Shown one piece after another: positions 43,527 through 52,717 of a stretch of DNA of 64,000 nucleotides. Positions within the stretch are counted from its first letter, which is position 1; every line of letters begins with the position of its first letter. This DNA is from Bacillota bacterium (lineage in GTDB: Bacteria; Bacillota; Clostridia; Lachnospirales; Cellulosilyticaceae), in assembly GCA_023412455.1 (NCBI GenBank), contig JAEYNQ010000272.1, positions 36,911-100,910 on the forward strand, read 5' to 3'. The notes under the pieces are model-generated. The model had not been told where the DNA came from. It worked only from the letters and a program-made list of their open reading frames with translations, and did no database searches. Both the position numbers and the translations under genes were made by a program.

Positions 43527-44300
43527 TTACTCCAGATTTAAGTGTTTCACTAGGATATAATTAATTCCATAAAATAATACAAGGTTAACCACTACACAAA
43601 ACAGAGTAACTATGCTTAATTCCATTGTACTTGACATCTCAATATTTAAAGTAGTATAGAGTTTAGATATCATTATGAGTATCCATTGTCCTACTGTTGT
43701 AAATATAAAATAGGCAATAAATGAAAATAGTACACGATGCTTATTAAATATCGGTAACTGTCCTACTGAGATAGCTAAGTAAACCGTTAAAACCGTACTG
43801 AAATACATGCTAATTACTATAATTAATGATTCTATAAGGAATAGGATAGGGTTTCCACCAAAGCCATCTCTTATCCCTTGTAAAAGTAAATTCCAATTCT
43901 CTATAGTAAGTGCATTACCAAGTTCTGCAAAAAAAGCAGCTTCCCCTAATAAGATTAAAACTGTTATTACCCCAATAATACTACTTACAACTACCCATAA
44001 TAAACTGATCATGACTTTTGATAGTATTAAATCCCTTGTCTTAACTGGCAAGGTAAACATGAGATACCCTTCATCTGATAAAAGATTTTTGTTAAATCTT
44101 TGAATTACCATAATTAATGTCATAACACCCAATGAAATAAACAAGCCAACAATTATTAATGTGCTTAAGTTAAAACCTATATCAATATTATTTACCCTAA
44201 AAATCCTATTAATAGCTGATACGATTATTAATGCCATATAAATAGGAGTAAATGTTCTTGCTGTAGCCTTGGTCTCATACTTCAATAACTTTCCTAGCAT
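43527..44300 (-). CDS. ABC-2 type transporter permease
   Basis: A 257-residue membrane protein with about six helices (near 20-40, 48-70, 100-125, 160-180, 195-215, 230-250). The segment NKNLLSDEGYLMFTLPVKTRDLI is typical of ABC-2 permeases in Firmicutes. It overlaps the ATPase gene by 7 bases, so together they form an exporter. Substrate unknown; with a YtrA-type regulator, response to cell-wall-active compounds is possible. Confidence 0.82.
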   Translation of the reverse strand: MLGKLLKYETKATARTFTPIYMALIIVSAINRIFRVNNIDIGFNLSTLIIVGLFISLGVMTLIMVIQRFNKNLLSDEGYLMFTLPVKTRDLILSKVMISLLWVVVSSIIGVITVLILLGEAAFFAELGNALTIENWNLLLQGIRDGFGGNPILFLIESLIIVISMYFSTVLTVYLAISVGQLPIFNKHRVLFSFIAYFIFTTVGQWILIMISKLYTTLNIEMSSTMELSIVTLFCVVVNLVLFYGINYILVKHLNLE

Positions 44301-44992
44301 ACAAATACCTCCCTAAATAAGCTGTCTATTGACTTCCCATTCTCTTCTCTAATCTCATCTACACTACCTTCTAGCACAATATTTCCTTGTGATAAGAAGA
44401 TAATACTATCACAGATATTTTCTATTTCCTGAATAAGGTGTGTTGCTAATAAAATCGAACTGTTTTCTGAGTAATTTTTAATAATTGTCTTTAGAATATA
44501 ATCTCTCGCTGCAGGATCTACTCCTCCTATAGGCTCATCTAATATATAAAGGTCGGCCTTTCTAGACATAACTAAAATAAGTTGCACCTTTTCTTTTGTT
44601 CCCTTTGACATTGTCTTTAGCTTATCTGTTTCATTTATTTGTAAGCTATTCAGCATGTTAAGAGCCTTATTATAATCAAAATCATTATAAAAATCTTGAA
44701 AGAAATTTAATAACTGCTCTACACGCATCCAGTCATTAAGATAAGTCCTCTCAGGTAAATAAGCAATCACTTTCTTGCTTTCAATATTAGGCTTAGCTCC
44801 CTTTATAAGTACTTCCCCACTTGTAGGTTCTAATAGCCCATTAATTAATTTAATCATAGTACTTTTTCCACTACCATTAGGCCCTAATAAACCTATAATT
44901 TTACCTTGTGGAATGCATAAATTTATGCCCTTTAGTGCTTCTTTCTTACCATAGTTCTTCCTTACATTTTTTAACTCTAATATATTCTCCAC
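44294..44992 (-). CDS. ABC transporter ATP-binding protein
   Basis: A 232-residue ATPase subunit. Walker A GPNGSGKS at 37-44, the Q-loop near IAYLPE, a loose signature MSKGTKEKVQLILVM in place of LSGGQ, Walker B LYILDEPIGGVDP and the switch His in LLATHLIQE. The degenerate signature is usual for the YtrB-like branch. It pairs with the ABC-2 permease whose gene overlaps it. Confidence 0.92.
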   Translation of the reverse strand: MENILELKNVRKNYGKKEALKGINLCIPQGKIIGLLGPNGSGKSTMIKLINGLLEPTSGEVLIKGAKPNIESKKVIAYLPERTYLNDWMRVEQLLNFFQDFYNDFDYNKALNMLNSLQINETDKLKTMSKGTKEKVQLILVMSRKADLYILDEPIGGVDPAARDYILKTIIKNYSENSSILLATHLIQEIENICDSIIFLSQGNIVLEGSVDEIREENGKSIDSLFREVFVC

Positions 44993-45006
44993 CTATATTT
45001 CCCCCC

Positions 45007-45366
45007 TTAATTTAGGCATGTATTAATTAATTCTATAAGCTCATTTTTGGTATAGCCTATTTGTAACAATGTAGCTGTTAACTCGCTAATTTTTTCTACT
45101 GCAAAAGTCCTTCTTAACTGTCTTACTAAATCATCATCTTCTGTCACAAATCTTCCTGTCGTCCTTTGGCTAAACACAAGGTTTTCCCTTTCTAATTCTG
45201 CTAGAGCTCTCTGCATCGTATTGGGATTTACACCTGCTTCTTCAGCCATATCCCTTACAGAGGCTAACTTACTCCCTATAGGAATAGCTCCTGAAATAAT
45301 TTGCAATTTTAGCTCCTCTACTAACTGTATATAAATAGGTTTACTATTATCAAATTGCCATGCCAT
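45007..45366 (-). CDS. GntR family regulator, YtrA subfamily
   Basis: A 119-residue regulator: winged helix at about 10-75 (YIQLVEELKLQIISGAIPIG; MAEEAGVNPNTMQRALAELE; FVTEDD) followed by the short helical dimerisation tail of YtrA proteins (SELTATLLQIGYTKNELIELI). It precedes the ABC genes by 14 bases and probably represses the operon by binding the repeat array at 45615-45680. The ligand is unknown. Confidence 0.9.
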   Translation of the reverse strand: MAWQFDNSKPIYIQLVEELKLQIISGAIPIGSKLASVRDMAEEAGVNPNTMQRALAELERENLVFSQRTTGRFVTEDDDLVRQLRRTFAVEKISELTATLLQIGYTKNELIELINTCLN

Positions 45367-45380
45367 ATTCTAACCTCCCT

Positions 45381-45563
45381 TTAGTTATTTTTTTTTAACA
45401 ATGCTTCTAAACACTCCCTTAGTTCTTGCTTACTGTAACCAAATTCTAATAATTGATTAGTTGTTTTTTTAATCACCTTATTTGCCTCATTTAGCTTAAT
45501 ATCCTTAATTAAATCAATAAACACTATATCAAACAGTAAACTCTCATTAGACATATAATTCAT
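45381..45563 (-). CDS. 60-residue protein resembling the C-terminal tail of the YtrA regulator
   Basis: First gene of the operon. GAGGTGA is 5 bases from ATG 45563, preferred over GTG 45572. It has no DNA-binding domain, but its C-terminus (NQLLEFGYSKQELRECLEAL) closely parallels the tail of the adjacent GntR regulator (TLLQIGYTKNELIELINTC). It may be a paralogue of the dimerisation tail that forms mixed dimers, or a small partner of the same family. No other match is recognised. Confidence 0.6.
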   Translation of the reverse strand: MNYMSNESLLFDIVFIDLIKDIKLNEANKVIKKTTNQLLEFGYSKQELRECLEALLKKNN

Positions 45564-45614
45564 GATTATCACCTCTGTTTTATTTAATTCTCTTCTATAC
45601 TATTTATTTCTGTC

Positions 45615-45680
45615 TTCTATAACTGTATTAGTTGATTATTGTATTAATTCATTATTGTATTAATCTAATAATACAATAAT
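45615..45680. promoter_or_regulatory. Operator array of the YtrA-type operon
   Basis: Three 16-base direct repeats end in (C/T)TGTATTA (45615-45630, 45631-45646, 45647-45662). The last is also half of a perfect inverted repeat ATTATTGTATTA (45651-45662) / TAATACAATAAT (45669-45680) with 6 bases between. The set lies 50-115 bases upstream of the first gene. A helical repeat of 16 bp and strict conservation suggest cooperative repressor binding. Confidence 0.65.
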
Positions 45681-45827
45681 AATCCTGTATTTTTAATTTG
45701 TCAATATATTTTCTTATTTTAATTATTTTTTATGTTATAATATTTATTGAATATATACTTAGTTTTATCTATGTATTCTCTTCTGTGGTGATTATCATAC
45801 TTTATTTATTGAATTTAGGAGGTTTAT

Positions 45828-46226
45828 ATGTTGAACTACACTCTTAATTTACAGGTCCTTCCTGAGGTTTATTGTATTTGTAAAAATTATCCACTTGATG
45901 ATTTAGAGTATCTTATTAAACATTCCTCATTCTTTTCTTTTACTAAGACTACTGATGAATTATCTTTCGTTATGGACTCTGCCACTATAGTAGATGATAC
46001 CAATGTTAATTGCGAGAAGGATTGGCGTATTATTAAAGTTTTAGGTCCCTTAGACTTTTCTCTAGTTGGTATCTTATCTAGTCTTACTGCTACACTTAGT
46101 GCTGCAAATATCAGCCTATTTGCTCTTTCTACTTATGATACAGATTATATTTTAGTAAAAGAATCTTCTCTTGGTCATGCTATTGAAGCATTAAAAAAGG
46201 AAGGACATAGCATCCTTCCTAAATAA
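45828..46226 (+). CDS. ACT-domain protein
   Basis: A 132-residue protein with two ACT-like halves: 1-60 (LQVLPEVYCICKNYP; FFSFTKTTDELSFVMD) and 62-132 (DWRIIKVLGPLDFSLVGILS; ANISLFALSTYDTDYILVKE). ACT domains bind amino acids and regulate enzymes. This architecture occurs as a small free-standing protein in many bacteria, with unknown role. AGGAGG precedes the ATG. Single gene. Confidence 0.82.
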   Translation: MLNYTLNLQVLPEVYCICKNYPLDDLEYLIKHSSFFSFTKTTDELSFVMDSATIVDDTNVNCEKDWRIIKVLGPLDFSLVGILSSLTATLSAANISLFALSTYDTDYILVKESSLGHAIEALKKEGHSILPK

Positions 46227-46323
46227 AATTCCTAAATAAAATTATTTATTTTTGCTTATTCTATTTTAAGACTAATTAAGATATGCTATCATAAATTTAT
46301 ATTCTACTAAAGGAGTTTTTATA

Positions 46324-46818
46324 ATGCATAACTTTTATAATCTCAATCCTAATCATAATACCTCAAATAGTTCTTCTTATTCTTCTATTACGTTAGAATT
46401 AAATATCCCACTCACTAATGAGGATTTTCATAAATATCTATCTAATTACCTAGAAAATCCTACAGAAGAGCTACAAAACACACTGGGAGCGCATCTCAAT
46501 AATATGCATTACTTGTTAGGCATTCTCCCTAATGAAAGTTCTTCTAATGATTCATTGACACTTTCTGTTGGCAGTGAATTAAACCTTCTCATCTGCTCTA
46601 ATGATAATCGTGAAGTTTTTCTTCCTATTTTTACTGATGATATTGCTCTTAAAAATTGGTACAGTGATCCAATTAATACCTTATCTGTTTCTGCAGAATG
46701 GCTCTGGAAGTTTATATTGCGTTGCAATAATTATGCTGGTGTTGTCATAAACCCTGATACTATTAGTTGGTGTATTGATCTTGAGCAACTACAATCCTTA
46801 CTAGATGATATTAACTAG
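46324..46818 (+). CDS. SseB-like domain protein
   Basis: A 164-residue protein with a Ser/Asn-rich N-terminus (about 1-25) and an SseB N-terminal-type domain: LPIFTDDIALKNWYSDP, then AGVVINPDTISWCIDLEQLQ. SseB-like domains are found in enhanced-serine-sensitivity proteins and in type VII secretion-linked proteins; no such genes are near. It overlaps the convergent GtrA-like gene by 8 bases at the 3' end. Assignment rests on motif resemblance only. Confidence 0.6.
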   Translation: MHNFYNLNPNHNTSNSSSYSSITLELNIPLTNEDFHKYLSNYLENPTEELQNTLGAHLNNMHYLLGILPNESSSNDSLTLSVGSELNLLICSNDNREVFLPIFTDDIALKNWYSDPINTLSVSAEWLWKFILRCNNYAGVVINPDTISWCIDLEQLQSLLDDIN

Positions 46819-47227
46819 TTCTACCTTTATCTTTTTTTATAAATACATAAATCTTAAGAATACTAAAGGTAACGGGCATACCTATTGCTGCAGCTAGTAC
46901 ATAACCCATAAGCTTATATAATTTCAATACATCTACCACTAGCCAAACTATGAGTAGTTGAATAATGAAATTCGGAATACATGAAGCTATAAACTTCATG
47001 TATTTTTTTATACTTATTTGTGCTTGAAAAGTTATACAACTATTTAAAATATAAGAGATCAATGTCCCTGTTATATAACCTAATATAAAACTTATTACAT
47101 CTGAAAATAATAAGGAATAAATATAGGAGAGAATGATGGCTATTACTGAATTAATTCCACCTATTATAATAAATAAAATAAATTCCTTGTTCCAAAATAA
47201 ATTTACTAGCTTTTCGACTTGCTTCAT
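46811..47227 (-). CDS. GtrA-like membrane protein
   Basis: A 138-residue membrane protein with four helices. The first (LFIIIGGINSVIAIILSYIY) has the GtrA family pattern, and the loop after the third is short and polar. GtrA proteins help flip or transfer bactoprenol-linked sugars. No glycosyltransferase is adjacent. It lies after the DUF4446 gene with a terminator between. Confidence 0.85.
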   Translation of the reverse strand: MKQVEKLVNLFWNKEFILFIIIGGINSVIAIILSYIYSLLFSDVISFILGYITGTLISYILNSCITFQAQISIKKYMKFIASCIPNFIIQLLIVWLVVDVLKLYKLMGYVLAAAIGMPVTFSILKIYVFIKKDKGRTS

Positions 47228-47276
47228 ATTTCTACCATCCTCTAGCTCTTATTTATTCTTTTATTATTTACTTATC

Positions 47277-47312
47277 AAAAAAGTATGTAGCCTATAGGCT
47301 ACATACTTTTTT
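47277..47312. terminator. Strong terminator at the end of the parA-parB-DUF4446 operon
   Basis: Perfect 16-base arms (47277-47292 and 47297-47312) with a TATA loop and A6/T6 ends. It includes the last codons and stop of the DUF4446 gene. Confidence 0.9.
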
Positions 47313-47802
47313 GATTAATAGCTTTATTAATGGCCTCTTTTTCTTCATCTGATAAATTATAAGTACTTTTCCCCCCTTGAATAGGTTTAGCATAAGTATA
47401 AGAACCATCCCTACTATAAATACCATTTAATACGAAACCATTATTTTGACTATCTAACATGGCTACTGTAAAAGATAAGTCTGCTCCTGTATTGGCTATA
47501 GCATTATATCTTACAACTCCAACCTTTTGTATACATAGTGCCATACTCTCTTCCATTTGTTTGATACTTGTCATCATTTCCTTTTCGTTTTGAAGGAGTA
47601 TATTTAGCTTTTTCGTATATTGTACCAATAATTCTTCTAAATCCACCTCATCCTTAGACATGAATTTTTCATACCGACGTTGAATTTTTTTTATCTTTAT
47701 TATATAAGCTATAAGTAATACAAACATTAACGTAACAAGTAATGTTAGTCCTACTACAATATAAACTAAGTAACTATTTAATATTCCTATAATCTCTTGC
47801 AT
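47299..47802 (-). CDS. DUF4446 family protein
   Basis: A 167-residue protein: one membrane helix at 13-34, a coiled coil at about 36-85 (rich in Lys/Glu/Leu), then a compact domain VGVVRYNAIANTGADLSFTVAMLD leading to GIYSRDGSYTYAKPI and YNLSDEEKEAI. DUF4446 genes commonly follow parAB in clostridia. The role is unknown; membrane attachment next to segregation genes is suggestive only. Twenty bases after parB. Confidence 0.9.
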   Translation of the reverse strand: MQEIIGILNSYLVYIVVGLTLLVTLMFVLLIAYIIKIKKIQRRYEKFMSKDEVDLEELLVQYTKKLNILLQNEKEMMTSIKQMEESMALCIQKVGVVRYNAIANTGADLSFTVAMLDSQNNGFVLNGIYSRDGSYTYAKPIQGGKSTYNLSDEEKEAINKAINQKSM

Positions 47803-47822
47803 TTTTTTGCCCTTCTTTTTCT

Positions 47823-48683
47823 CTATTTATTTACATTCATTAAGCTAATTATTCTTTCTAATTCATCATCTGAATAATATTCTATTTCTATTTTACCTTT
47901 CTTGTTTCCCTTTGAAATAGTGACTTTTGTACCTAAACTTCTTTGTAAACTTTCTTGTATTTCTCTATAAAAAGGATTATTAACTTCTTTTTTCTCCTTC
48001 TTATCTACTTTCTCTTTCATTAAGCCTTGAATATATTTTTCTGTTTCCCTTACACTTAACTGCTGTGCTATTATATAATCCACTAGTTGTTTTTGTGCCT
48101 GGATGTCCTTTATTGAAAGTATTGCCCTTGCATGTCCAAAGCTAATCACATCTTCTCTTAATTTTTCTTGTACATATGGAGTTAAATTCATTAATCTTAA
48201 TATGTTAGCTACTGAAGATCTACTCTTTCCTACTTTATCTGCTACTTCTTCCTGGTTCAAATCGTATCTTTCCATTAATAGATTATAAGCACATGCAAGC
48301 TCCATTGCATTTAAATCTTCTCTTTGGATATTCTCAATTAATGCAATTTCTAACGTTTGTTTATCATCAAATTCCTTAATTATAATAGGTATTTCATTTA
48401 ACTCTGCTATTCTTGCTGCTCTATATCTTCTTTCTCCTGCTACAATTTCATACTTGCCATTCTTTTCTCTTACAATGAGTGGTTGTAATATACCATGTTC
48501 TCTAATAGAAGTACTTAATTCTTGCAATTCTTCTTGGCTAAATTTTTTTCGAGGCTGTCCAAAGTTAGGTTCTACATCATTTATATCAACTACTTGTACC
48601 CCTACACTTCCTTCTCGTCCTACATTTAATGCTTCATCTGATAAAAGTGCATTTAATCCTTTTCCTAGTCCTCTTGATTTCAT
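47823..48683 (-). CDS. parB: Chromosome partitioning protein ParB (Spo0J)
   Basis: A 286-residue CTP-dependent DNA clamp that loads at parS and drives origin segregation. The N-terminal CTPase motif is GERRYRAARIAEL, with LIENIQREDLNAMELACAYN; the HTH is NQEEVADKVGKSRSSVANIL at about 150-170; a C-terminal dimerisation domain ends the protein. It follows parA by one base, and a perfect parS lies at 49568 just upstream of parA. Confidence 0.94.
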   Translation of the reverse strand: MKSRGLGKGLNALLSDEALNVGREGSVGVQVVDINDVEPNFGQPRKKFSQEELQELSTSIREHGILQPLIVREKNGKYEIVAGERRYRAARIAELNEIPIIIKEFDDKQTLEIALIENIQREDLNAMELACAYNLLMERYDLNQEEVADKVGKSRSSVANILRLMNLTPYVQEKLREDVISFGHARAILSIKDIQAQKQLVDYIIAQQLSVRETEKYIQGLMKEKVDKKEKKEVNNPFYREIQESLQRSLGTKVTISKGNKKGKIEIEYYSDDELERIISLMNVNK

Positions 48684-48684
48684 T

Positions 48685-49446
48685 TTAGCTATTCCTTTCT
48701 ATGAATTCTTTGCTTAGCTGTCTATATTGCTCTGCACCCCTTGATTTACTATCATAAGTAATACAAGACATTCCAAAACTGGGTGCTTCACTTAATCTTA
48801 CGCTTCTTGTAATTTTAGTCTCATAAACATGATTACTAAAATGAGCCTCCACCTCTTTAACTACTTGATTAGATAAGTTAGTACGGGTATCATACATGGT
48901 AAATACTATACCTTCTAGTACTAATTTAGTATTTGTACTCTTTTTAACCAATCCAATAGTTTGGACTAATTGGGATAAGCCTTCTAAAGCATAATATTCA
49001 CATTGCATAGGTATTAACACTGTATTTGCTGCTGTTAAGGCATTAATAGTTAATATATTTACTGCAGGAGGACAATCTATGAATATATAGTCATAGTTGT
49101 CTTTTACTTTATCTAGTTGTTCTTTTAATATAAATTCTCGTCTTTTTGTATTAATTAACTCCACTTCTGTACCAGCTAAATTCATATTAGATGCAATAAT
49201 ATCTATGTTTTCATTAGGTGAAGTCTTTATTACTTCCTTGATATCTGCTTCATTAATAAGTATATCATATATAGTCTGTTGTTGGCTTTTTTGTAATCCA
49301 CACCCACTCGTTGCGTTTCCTTGAGGATCTATATCAACAATAAGCACTTTATAATTAGCTTCTATTAATGCCGCTGCTAAATTGATAACTGTGGTTGTCT
49401 TACCCACGCCTCCCTTTTGATTAACAACTGCAATTATTTTTCCCAT
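48685..49446 (-). CDS. parA: Chromosome partitioning ATPase ParA (Soj)
   Basis: A 253-residue ParA/MinD ATPase with the deviant Walker A KGGVGKTTT (residues 10-18), Walker A' DIDPQGNATSG and Walker B YIFIDCPPAV. In firmicutes Soj works with Spo0J in origin segregation and also regulates DnaA. GGAGAG precedes the ATG. Forms an operon with parB and the DUF4446 gene. Confidence 0.95.
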   Translation of the reverse strand: MGKIIAVVNQKGGVGKTTTVINLAAALIEANYKVLIVDIDPQGNATSGCGLQKSQQQTIYDILINEADIKEVIKTSPNENIDIIASNMNLAGTEVELINTKRREFILKEQLDKVKDNYDYIFIDCPPAVNILTINALTAANTVLIPMQCEYYALEGLSQLVQTIGLVKKSTNTKLVLEGIVFTMYDTRTNLSNQVVKEVEAHFSNHVYETKITRSVRLSEAPSFGMSCITYDSKSRGAEQYRQLSKEFIERNS

Positions 49447-49567
49447 TATACTCTCCTTTTAAGTTTCATTTTAATTAGAGTATATCATATTCATCTTTTC
49501 ATATAAACTATTTTATATTGTTTCTCTTTTATTTTGTCTCATAAAGGACTCTTTATAATCTATAATT

Positions 49568-49583
49568 TGTTCCACGTGGAACA
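49568..49583. promoter_or_regulatory. parS site
   Basis: TGTTCCACGTGGAACA is a perfect 16-base palindrome with the CACGTG core of ParB-binding parS sites, about 120 bases upstream of parA. Confidence 0.9.
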
Positions 49584-49586
49584 AAA

Positions 49587-49619
49587 AAGCACTACTTAAT
49601 TATTAGTTAAGCAATGCTT
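49587..49619 (-). terminator. Terminator of the lipid kinase gene
   Basis: AAGCA/TGCTT and CTTAA/TTAAG stems (49587-49599 and 49607-49619) with an A-run on the plus strand, giving a U-run on the minus strand transcript; next to parS. Confidence 0.6.
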
Positions 49620-49628
49620 CTTTATAAA

Positions 49629-50543
49629 TTATACAGTTTCTTCCCTATTTGGTATAAATATTTTCATAGCTCTAGGTATAACAGAAATATTTAATGGCAA
49701 TAAAGGACCTTTTTCGCCATCTACATCTGTACAGTATTGTACACCTTTTTGACTACTAATAGTCAAATTCTTCGTTTGAAAGTAAAGGACATTAGGATTT
49801 TCTAGATGCTCTCCCTGAATAACTTTTAAAAATAATAATGGCATGTCTTGAAAAGCTAGGTTTTTAAAACAGACCACATCAAAAAGACCGTCGAAAAGAC
49901 TGGCATCCTTGGCTAATTTCATAAAACCACCTGCACCTCTACCATTAAATATAAGTACTAAAAAAAACTTGCCGCTATAACGTTTATCGTCCGAAACTAT
50001 TTCTAAATCCATATCCTCATAATTTTGAATAACATCAAAACCCTTAACATAGTAGGCTAACTTACCAAATTTATTCTTAAGATCAGTATCTACTTCATGT
50101 GAAACCTGGCTAAAAGCACCCATATTACATACATTCACAAAATAATTATCATTTACATTACCTATATCAACTAATTCATAATATCTACTTTCAATAATAT
50201 CTAAAGCTTGAGAAAGATTATTTGGTATTCCTAATGAATTGGCAAAGTCATTAGCCGTCCCTAACGGAAGTATTCCTAATGGAATATGAGCCAGATTACC
50301 TCTTACCATTCCTTGAACACATTCATTAATTGTACCATCTCCACCAGATATAATAATCATTTGAGTAGTATTTGGATTTATACTCTCCATAATATATTTC
50401 TCTATTGAACCCTTCCCCTGGCTGCGGAAAATTTGAAGATTACAACCCATATCTTGTATACGGGCAGCAATATAGTCTAAATTAGGTACTACTTCTTTGT
50501 GGCCAGAATATGCATTATATAATAAAACCGCATTCTTATTCAT
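49629..50543 (-). CDS. Diacylglycerol/lipid kinase (DgkB/YegS family)
   Basis: A 304-residue cytosolic lipid kinase that would phosphorylate diacylglycerol to phosphatidate for phospholipid recycling. The nucleotide motif GGDGTINE is at about 85-92, followed by LGILPLGTANDFANSLGIP, both hallmarks of the family. A C-terminal beta-sandwich domain is complete. Single gene. The gap 50544-50814 has no recognisable feature. Confidence 0.92.
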   Translation of the reverse strand: MNKNAVLLYNAYSGHKEVVPNLDYIAARIQDMGCNLQIFRSQGKGSIEKYIMESINPNTTQMIIISGGDGTINECVQGMVRGNLAHIPLGILPLGTANDFANSLGIPNNLSQALDIIESRYYELVDIGNVNDNYFVNVCNMGAFSQVSHEVDTDLKNKFGKLAYYVKGFDVIQNYEDMDLEIVSDDKRYSGKFFLVLIFNGRGAGGFMKLAKDASLFDGLFDVVCFKNLAFQDMPLLFLKVIQGEHLENPNVLYFQTKNLTISSQKGVQYCTDVDGEKGPLLPLNISVIPRAMKIFIPNREETV

Positions 50544-50814
50544 CTCTTAACCCTCTTATACATAAATATAATAATAATATTTTATTCTTGTCACATAAAT
50601 AAATTATGTGTATGCCACAAGAAATTTATTCTACTGTCACGATTCAATCAATATACACTACTATAATAAAAACCTAATTATAACTCATTAATTGCTCCAT
50701 TAGTAGAAAATTAAAAAACGGGCATCTATAAGCCTACTTACTTGTCAGAAATAATTAATAAACCTATTATCTACTCTAACTTAAGTGCTTAAGATACCCA
50801 CTTTTTTAGATTCT

Positions 50815-52527
50815 CTACATTTGACTAGGTGCATCAATTCCCAATAAGAATAATGCATTTTTCAATACATATTTAACTGCAGCGACGATAGCAAGCCTAG
50901 ATTCTCTGATCTCCTGCTCTTCTACTAAAATAGCATTATCATGGTAAAACTTATTAAAAGTCTGAGCTAAGTCCACAGCATAACGGGCAATATAGGAAGG
51001 CTCGTATTTATTAGCTGATTCCTGTATAACTTGTCCAAAGATAGCTAGCTGCTTAATTACTCCAATTGATGCCTCATCTACTAGGATATGATAATCTATA
51101 TTGAATTGAGGAAGATTATCTAACTTCAAATTAGCCTTCTTTAATACACTACATGCTCTAGCATGAGTATACTGTACATAAGGCCCTGTCTCACCGTCAA
51201 AATTCAATACACGTTCCCATGAAAACTGAATATCTTTGATAATATTATTATACATATCATCAAAAATAACAGCCCCAATTCCCACCTGTCTAGCTACTTC
51301 TTCCTTGTTTGGTAGATCAGGATTTTTTTCTTCAATTACCTTCTTTGTTTTTTCTATAGATTCATTAAGAATATCCTCTAAAAAAATAACATTTCCAGAA
51401 CGTGTAGAAAGTTTTCCACCTTCCATACTTACCATTCCAAATGGTACATGTACTAAATCCTTAGACCAGTCGTATCCCATCTTTTCTATTACCTTAAAGA
51501 ATTGTGCAAAATGTAGATTCTGCTGTAATGCCGTAACAATAATACATTTTTTAAAATCATAGGTTTCTTTACGGTATTTAGCAGCTGTAATATCTCGTGT
51601 AGCATAAAGTGAACTACCATCATTCTTAGTAATTAAGCAAGGTGGCATATTATCATCATCTAATCGAACGATTTTAGCTCCATCGCTAACTTCAATTAAT
51701 CCCTTTTCCTCCAGTTCCTTTATAACTTCGTCCATTTTATCATTATAGAAGGCTTCGCCGTTGTAACTATCAAATTGAACACCTAACATCTGATATACAC
51801 GTTCAAATTCCCTTAAACTGACACTTTTAAACCAATTCCATAATGCCAGCGCTTCCTCATCTCCGTTTTCCATCTTTGTAAAGTAATCTCTTGCCTCTTG
51901 ATCCATCTCTGGATATTTTTTAGCTTCTTCATGGAACAAAACATAGATTCTCAATAATTCGGAGATTCCCTCCTCTTCAACTTTCTGCTTACTAGAGTAT
52001 TTTTTATAGGCAACAATCAGTTTACCAAATTGAGTACCCCAATCCCCTAAATGATTAACTCCTACACATTTATATCCTAATGCCTCATAAATACGATATA
52101 AACTATTTCCTATAACAGTAGAGCGAAGATGCCCTACATGAAAAGGTTTTGCAATATTAGGTGAAGAATAATCAATAACTATATTTCCTAGCTCCTTTGA
52201 TTTCTTAATCCCATAATTCTCTCTTTCTAGAAGTACAGTATCTAATATATCCTTTACTAAAGTACTTTTATTCAAAAAAAAGTTGATGTATGCATTAACA
52301 TTCTCAACTTTATCGATAATCTCACTTTCCTCTAAGTTATCTTTAATTTCTTTAGCAATAACCTGAGGCGCTTTTTTTAGCTCTTTGGCTAGCTTAAAAC
52401 AAGGAAAAGCAAAATCTCCCATTTCAGTATTAGTTGGAACCTCCAACATACTATATATATCTTCTTGACTTAAACAATCAATTTTACTACTAAGCAACTT
52501 TGCAACTTCTATTTTAAAATTATTCAT
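50815..52527 (-). CDS. argS: Arginyl-tRNA synthetase
   Basis: A class I synthetase charging tRNA-Arg, about 570 residues. N-terminal Add-1 domain (to about 110), the HIGH-type motif SPNIAKPFHVGHLRS, the KMSK-like GKLSTRSGNV, and the DALR anticodon domain at the C-terminus ending LLGIDAPSQM. The frame begins at 52569, but AAGGAG 8 bases before ATG 52527 (MNNFKIEVAKLL) marks the start. It sits between noc and the lipid kinase, with no T-box seen upstream. Confidence 0.95.
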   Translation of the reverse strand: MNNFKIEVAKLLSSKIDCLSQEDIYSMLEVPTNTEMGDFAFPCFKLAKELKKAPQVIAKEIKDNLEESEIIDKVENVNAYINFFLNKSTLVKDILDTVLLERENYGIKKSKELGNIVIDYSSPNIAKPFHVGHLRSTVIGNSLYRIYEALGYKCVGVNHLGDWGTQFGKLIVAYKKYSSKQKVEEEGISELLRIYVLFHEEAKKYPEMDQEARDYFTKMENGDEEALALWNWFKSVSLREFERVYQMLGVQFDSYNGEAFYNDKMDEVIKELEEKGLIEVSDGAKIVRLDDDNMPPCLITKNDGSSLYATRDITAAKYRKETYDFKKCIIVTALQQNLHFAQFFKVIEKMGYDWSKDLVHVPFGMVSMEGGKLSTRSGNVIFLEDILNESIEKTKKVIEEKNPDLPNKEEVARQVGIGAVIFDDMYNNIIKDIQFSWERVLNFDGETGPYVQYTHARACSVLKKANLKLDNLPQFNIDYHILVDEASIGVIKQLAIFGQVIQESANKYEPSYIARYAVDLAQTFNKFYHDNAILVEEQEIRESRLAIVAAVKYVLKNALFLLGIDAPSQM

Positions 52528-52683
52528 TGCCTCTTCTCCTTCATATGCAAATCTATTCATATTGTACATAATTATTATCTCTATATCAAGCTATGATTTA
52601 TAGACTTATTTGATCTTGTTTGCTTCTATTTATTATCTTCTAGCATAGCTTACTAAATCACTACAACAAGTAGTTAACATAAT

Positions 52684-52716
52684 AAAAGGCAGCTAGAATA
52701 AACTGAGCTGCCTTTT
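52684..52716 (-). terminator. Terminator after noc
   Basis: AAAAGGCAGCT (52684-52694) pairs with AGCTGCCTTTT (52706-52716) over 11 bases, closing the rpmH-to-noc gene run. Confidence 0.88.
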
Positions 52717-52717
52717 A

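Noticed and set aside
45615..45680. CRISPR-like repeat array
   Set aside because: Repeats are 16 bases with no spacers between them and no cas genes; they fit a repressor operator array.
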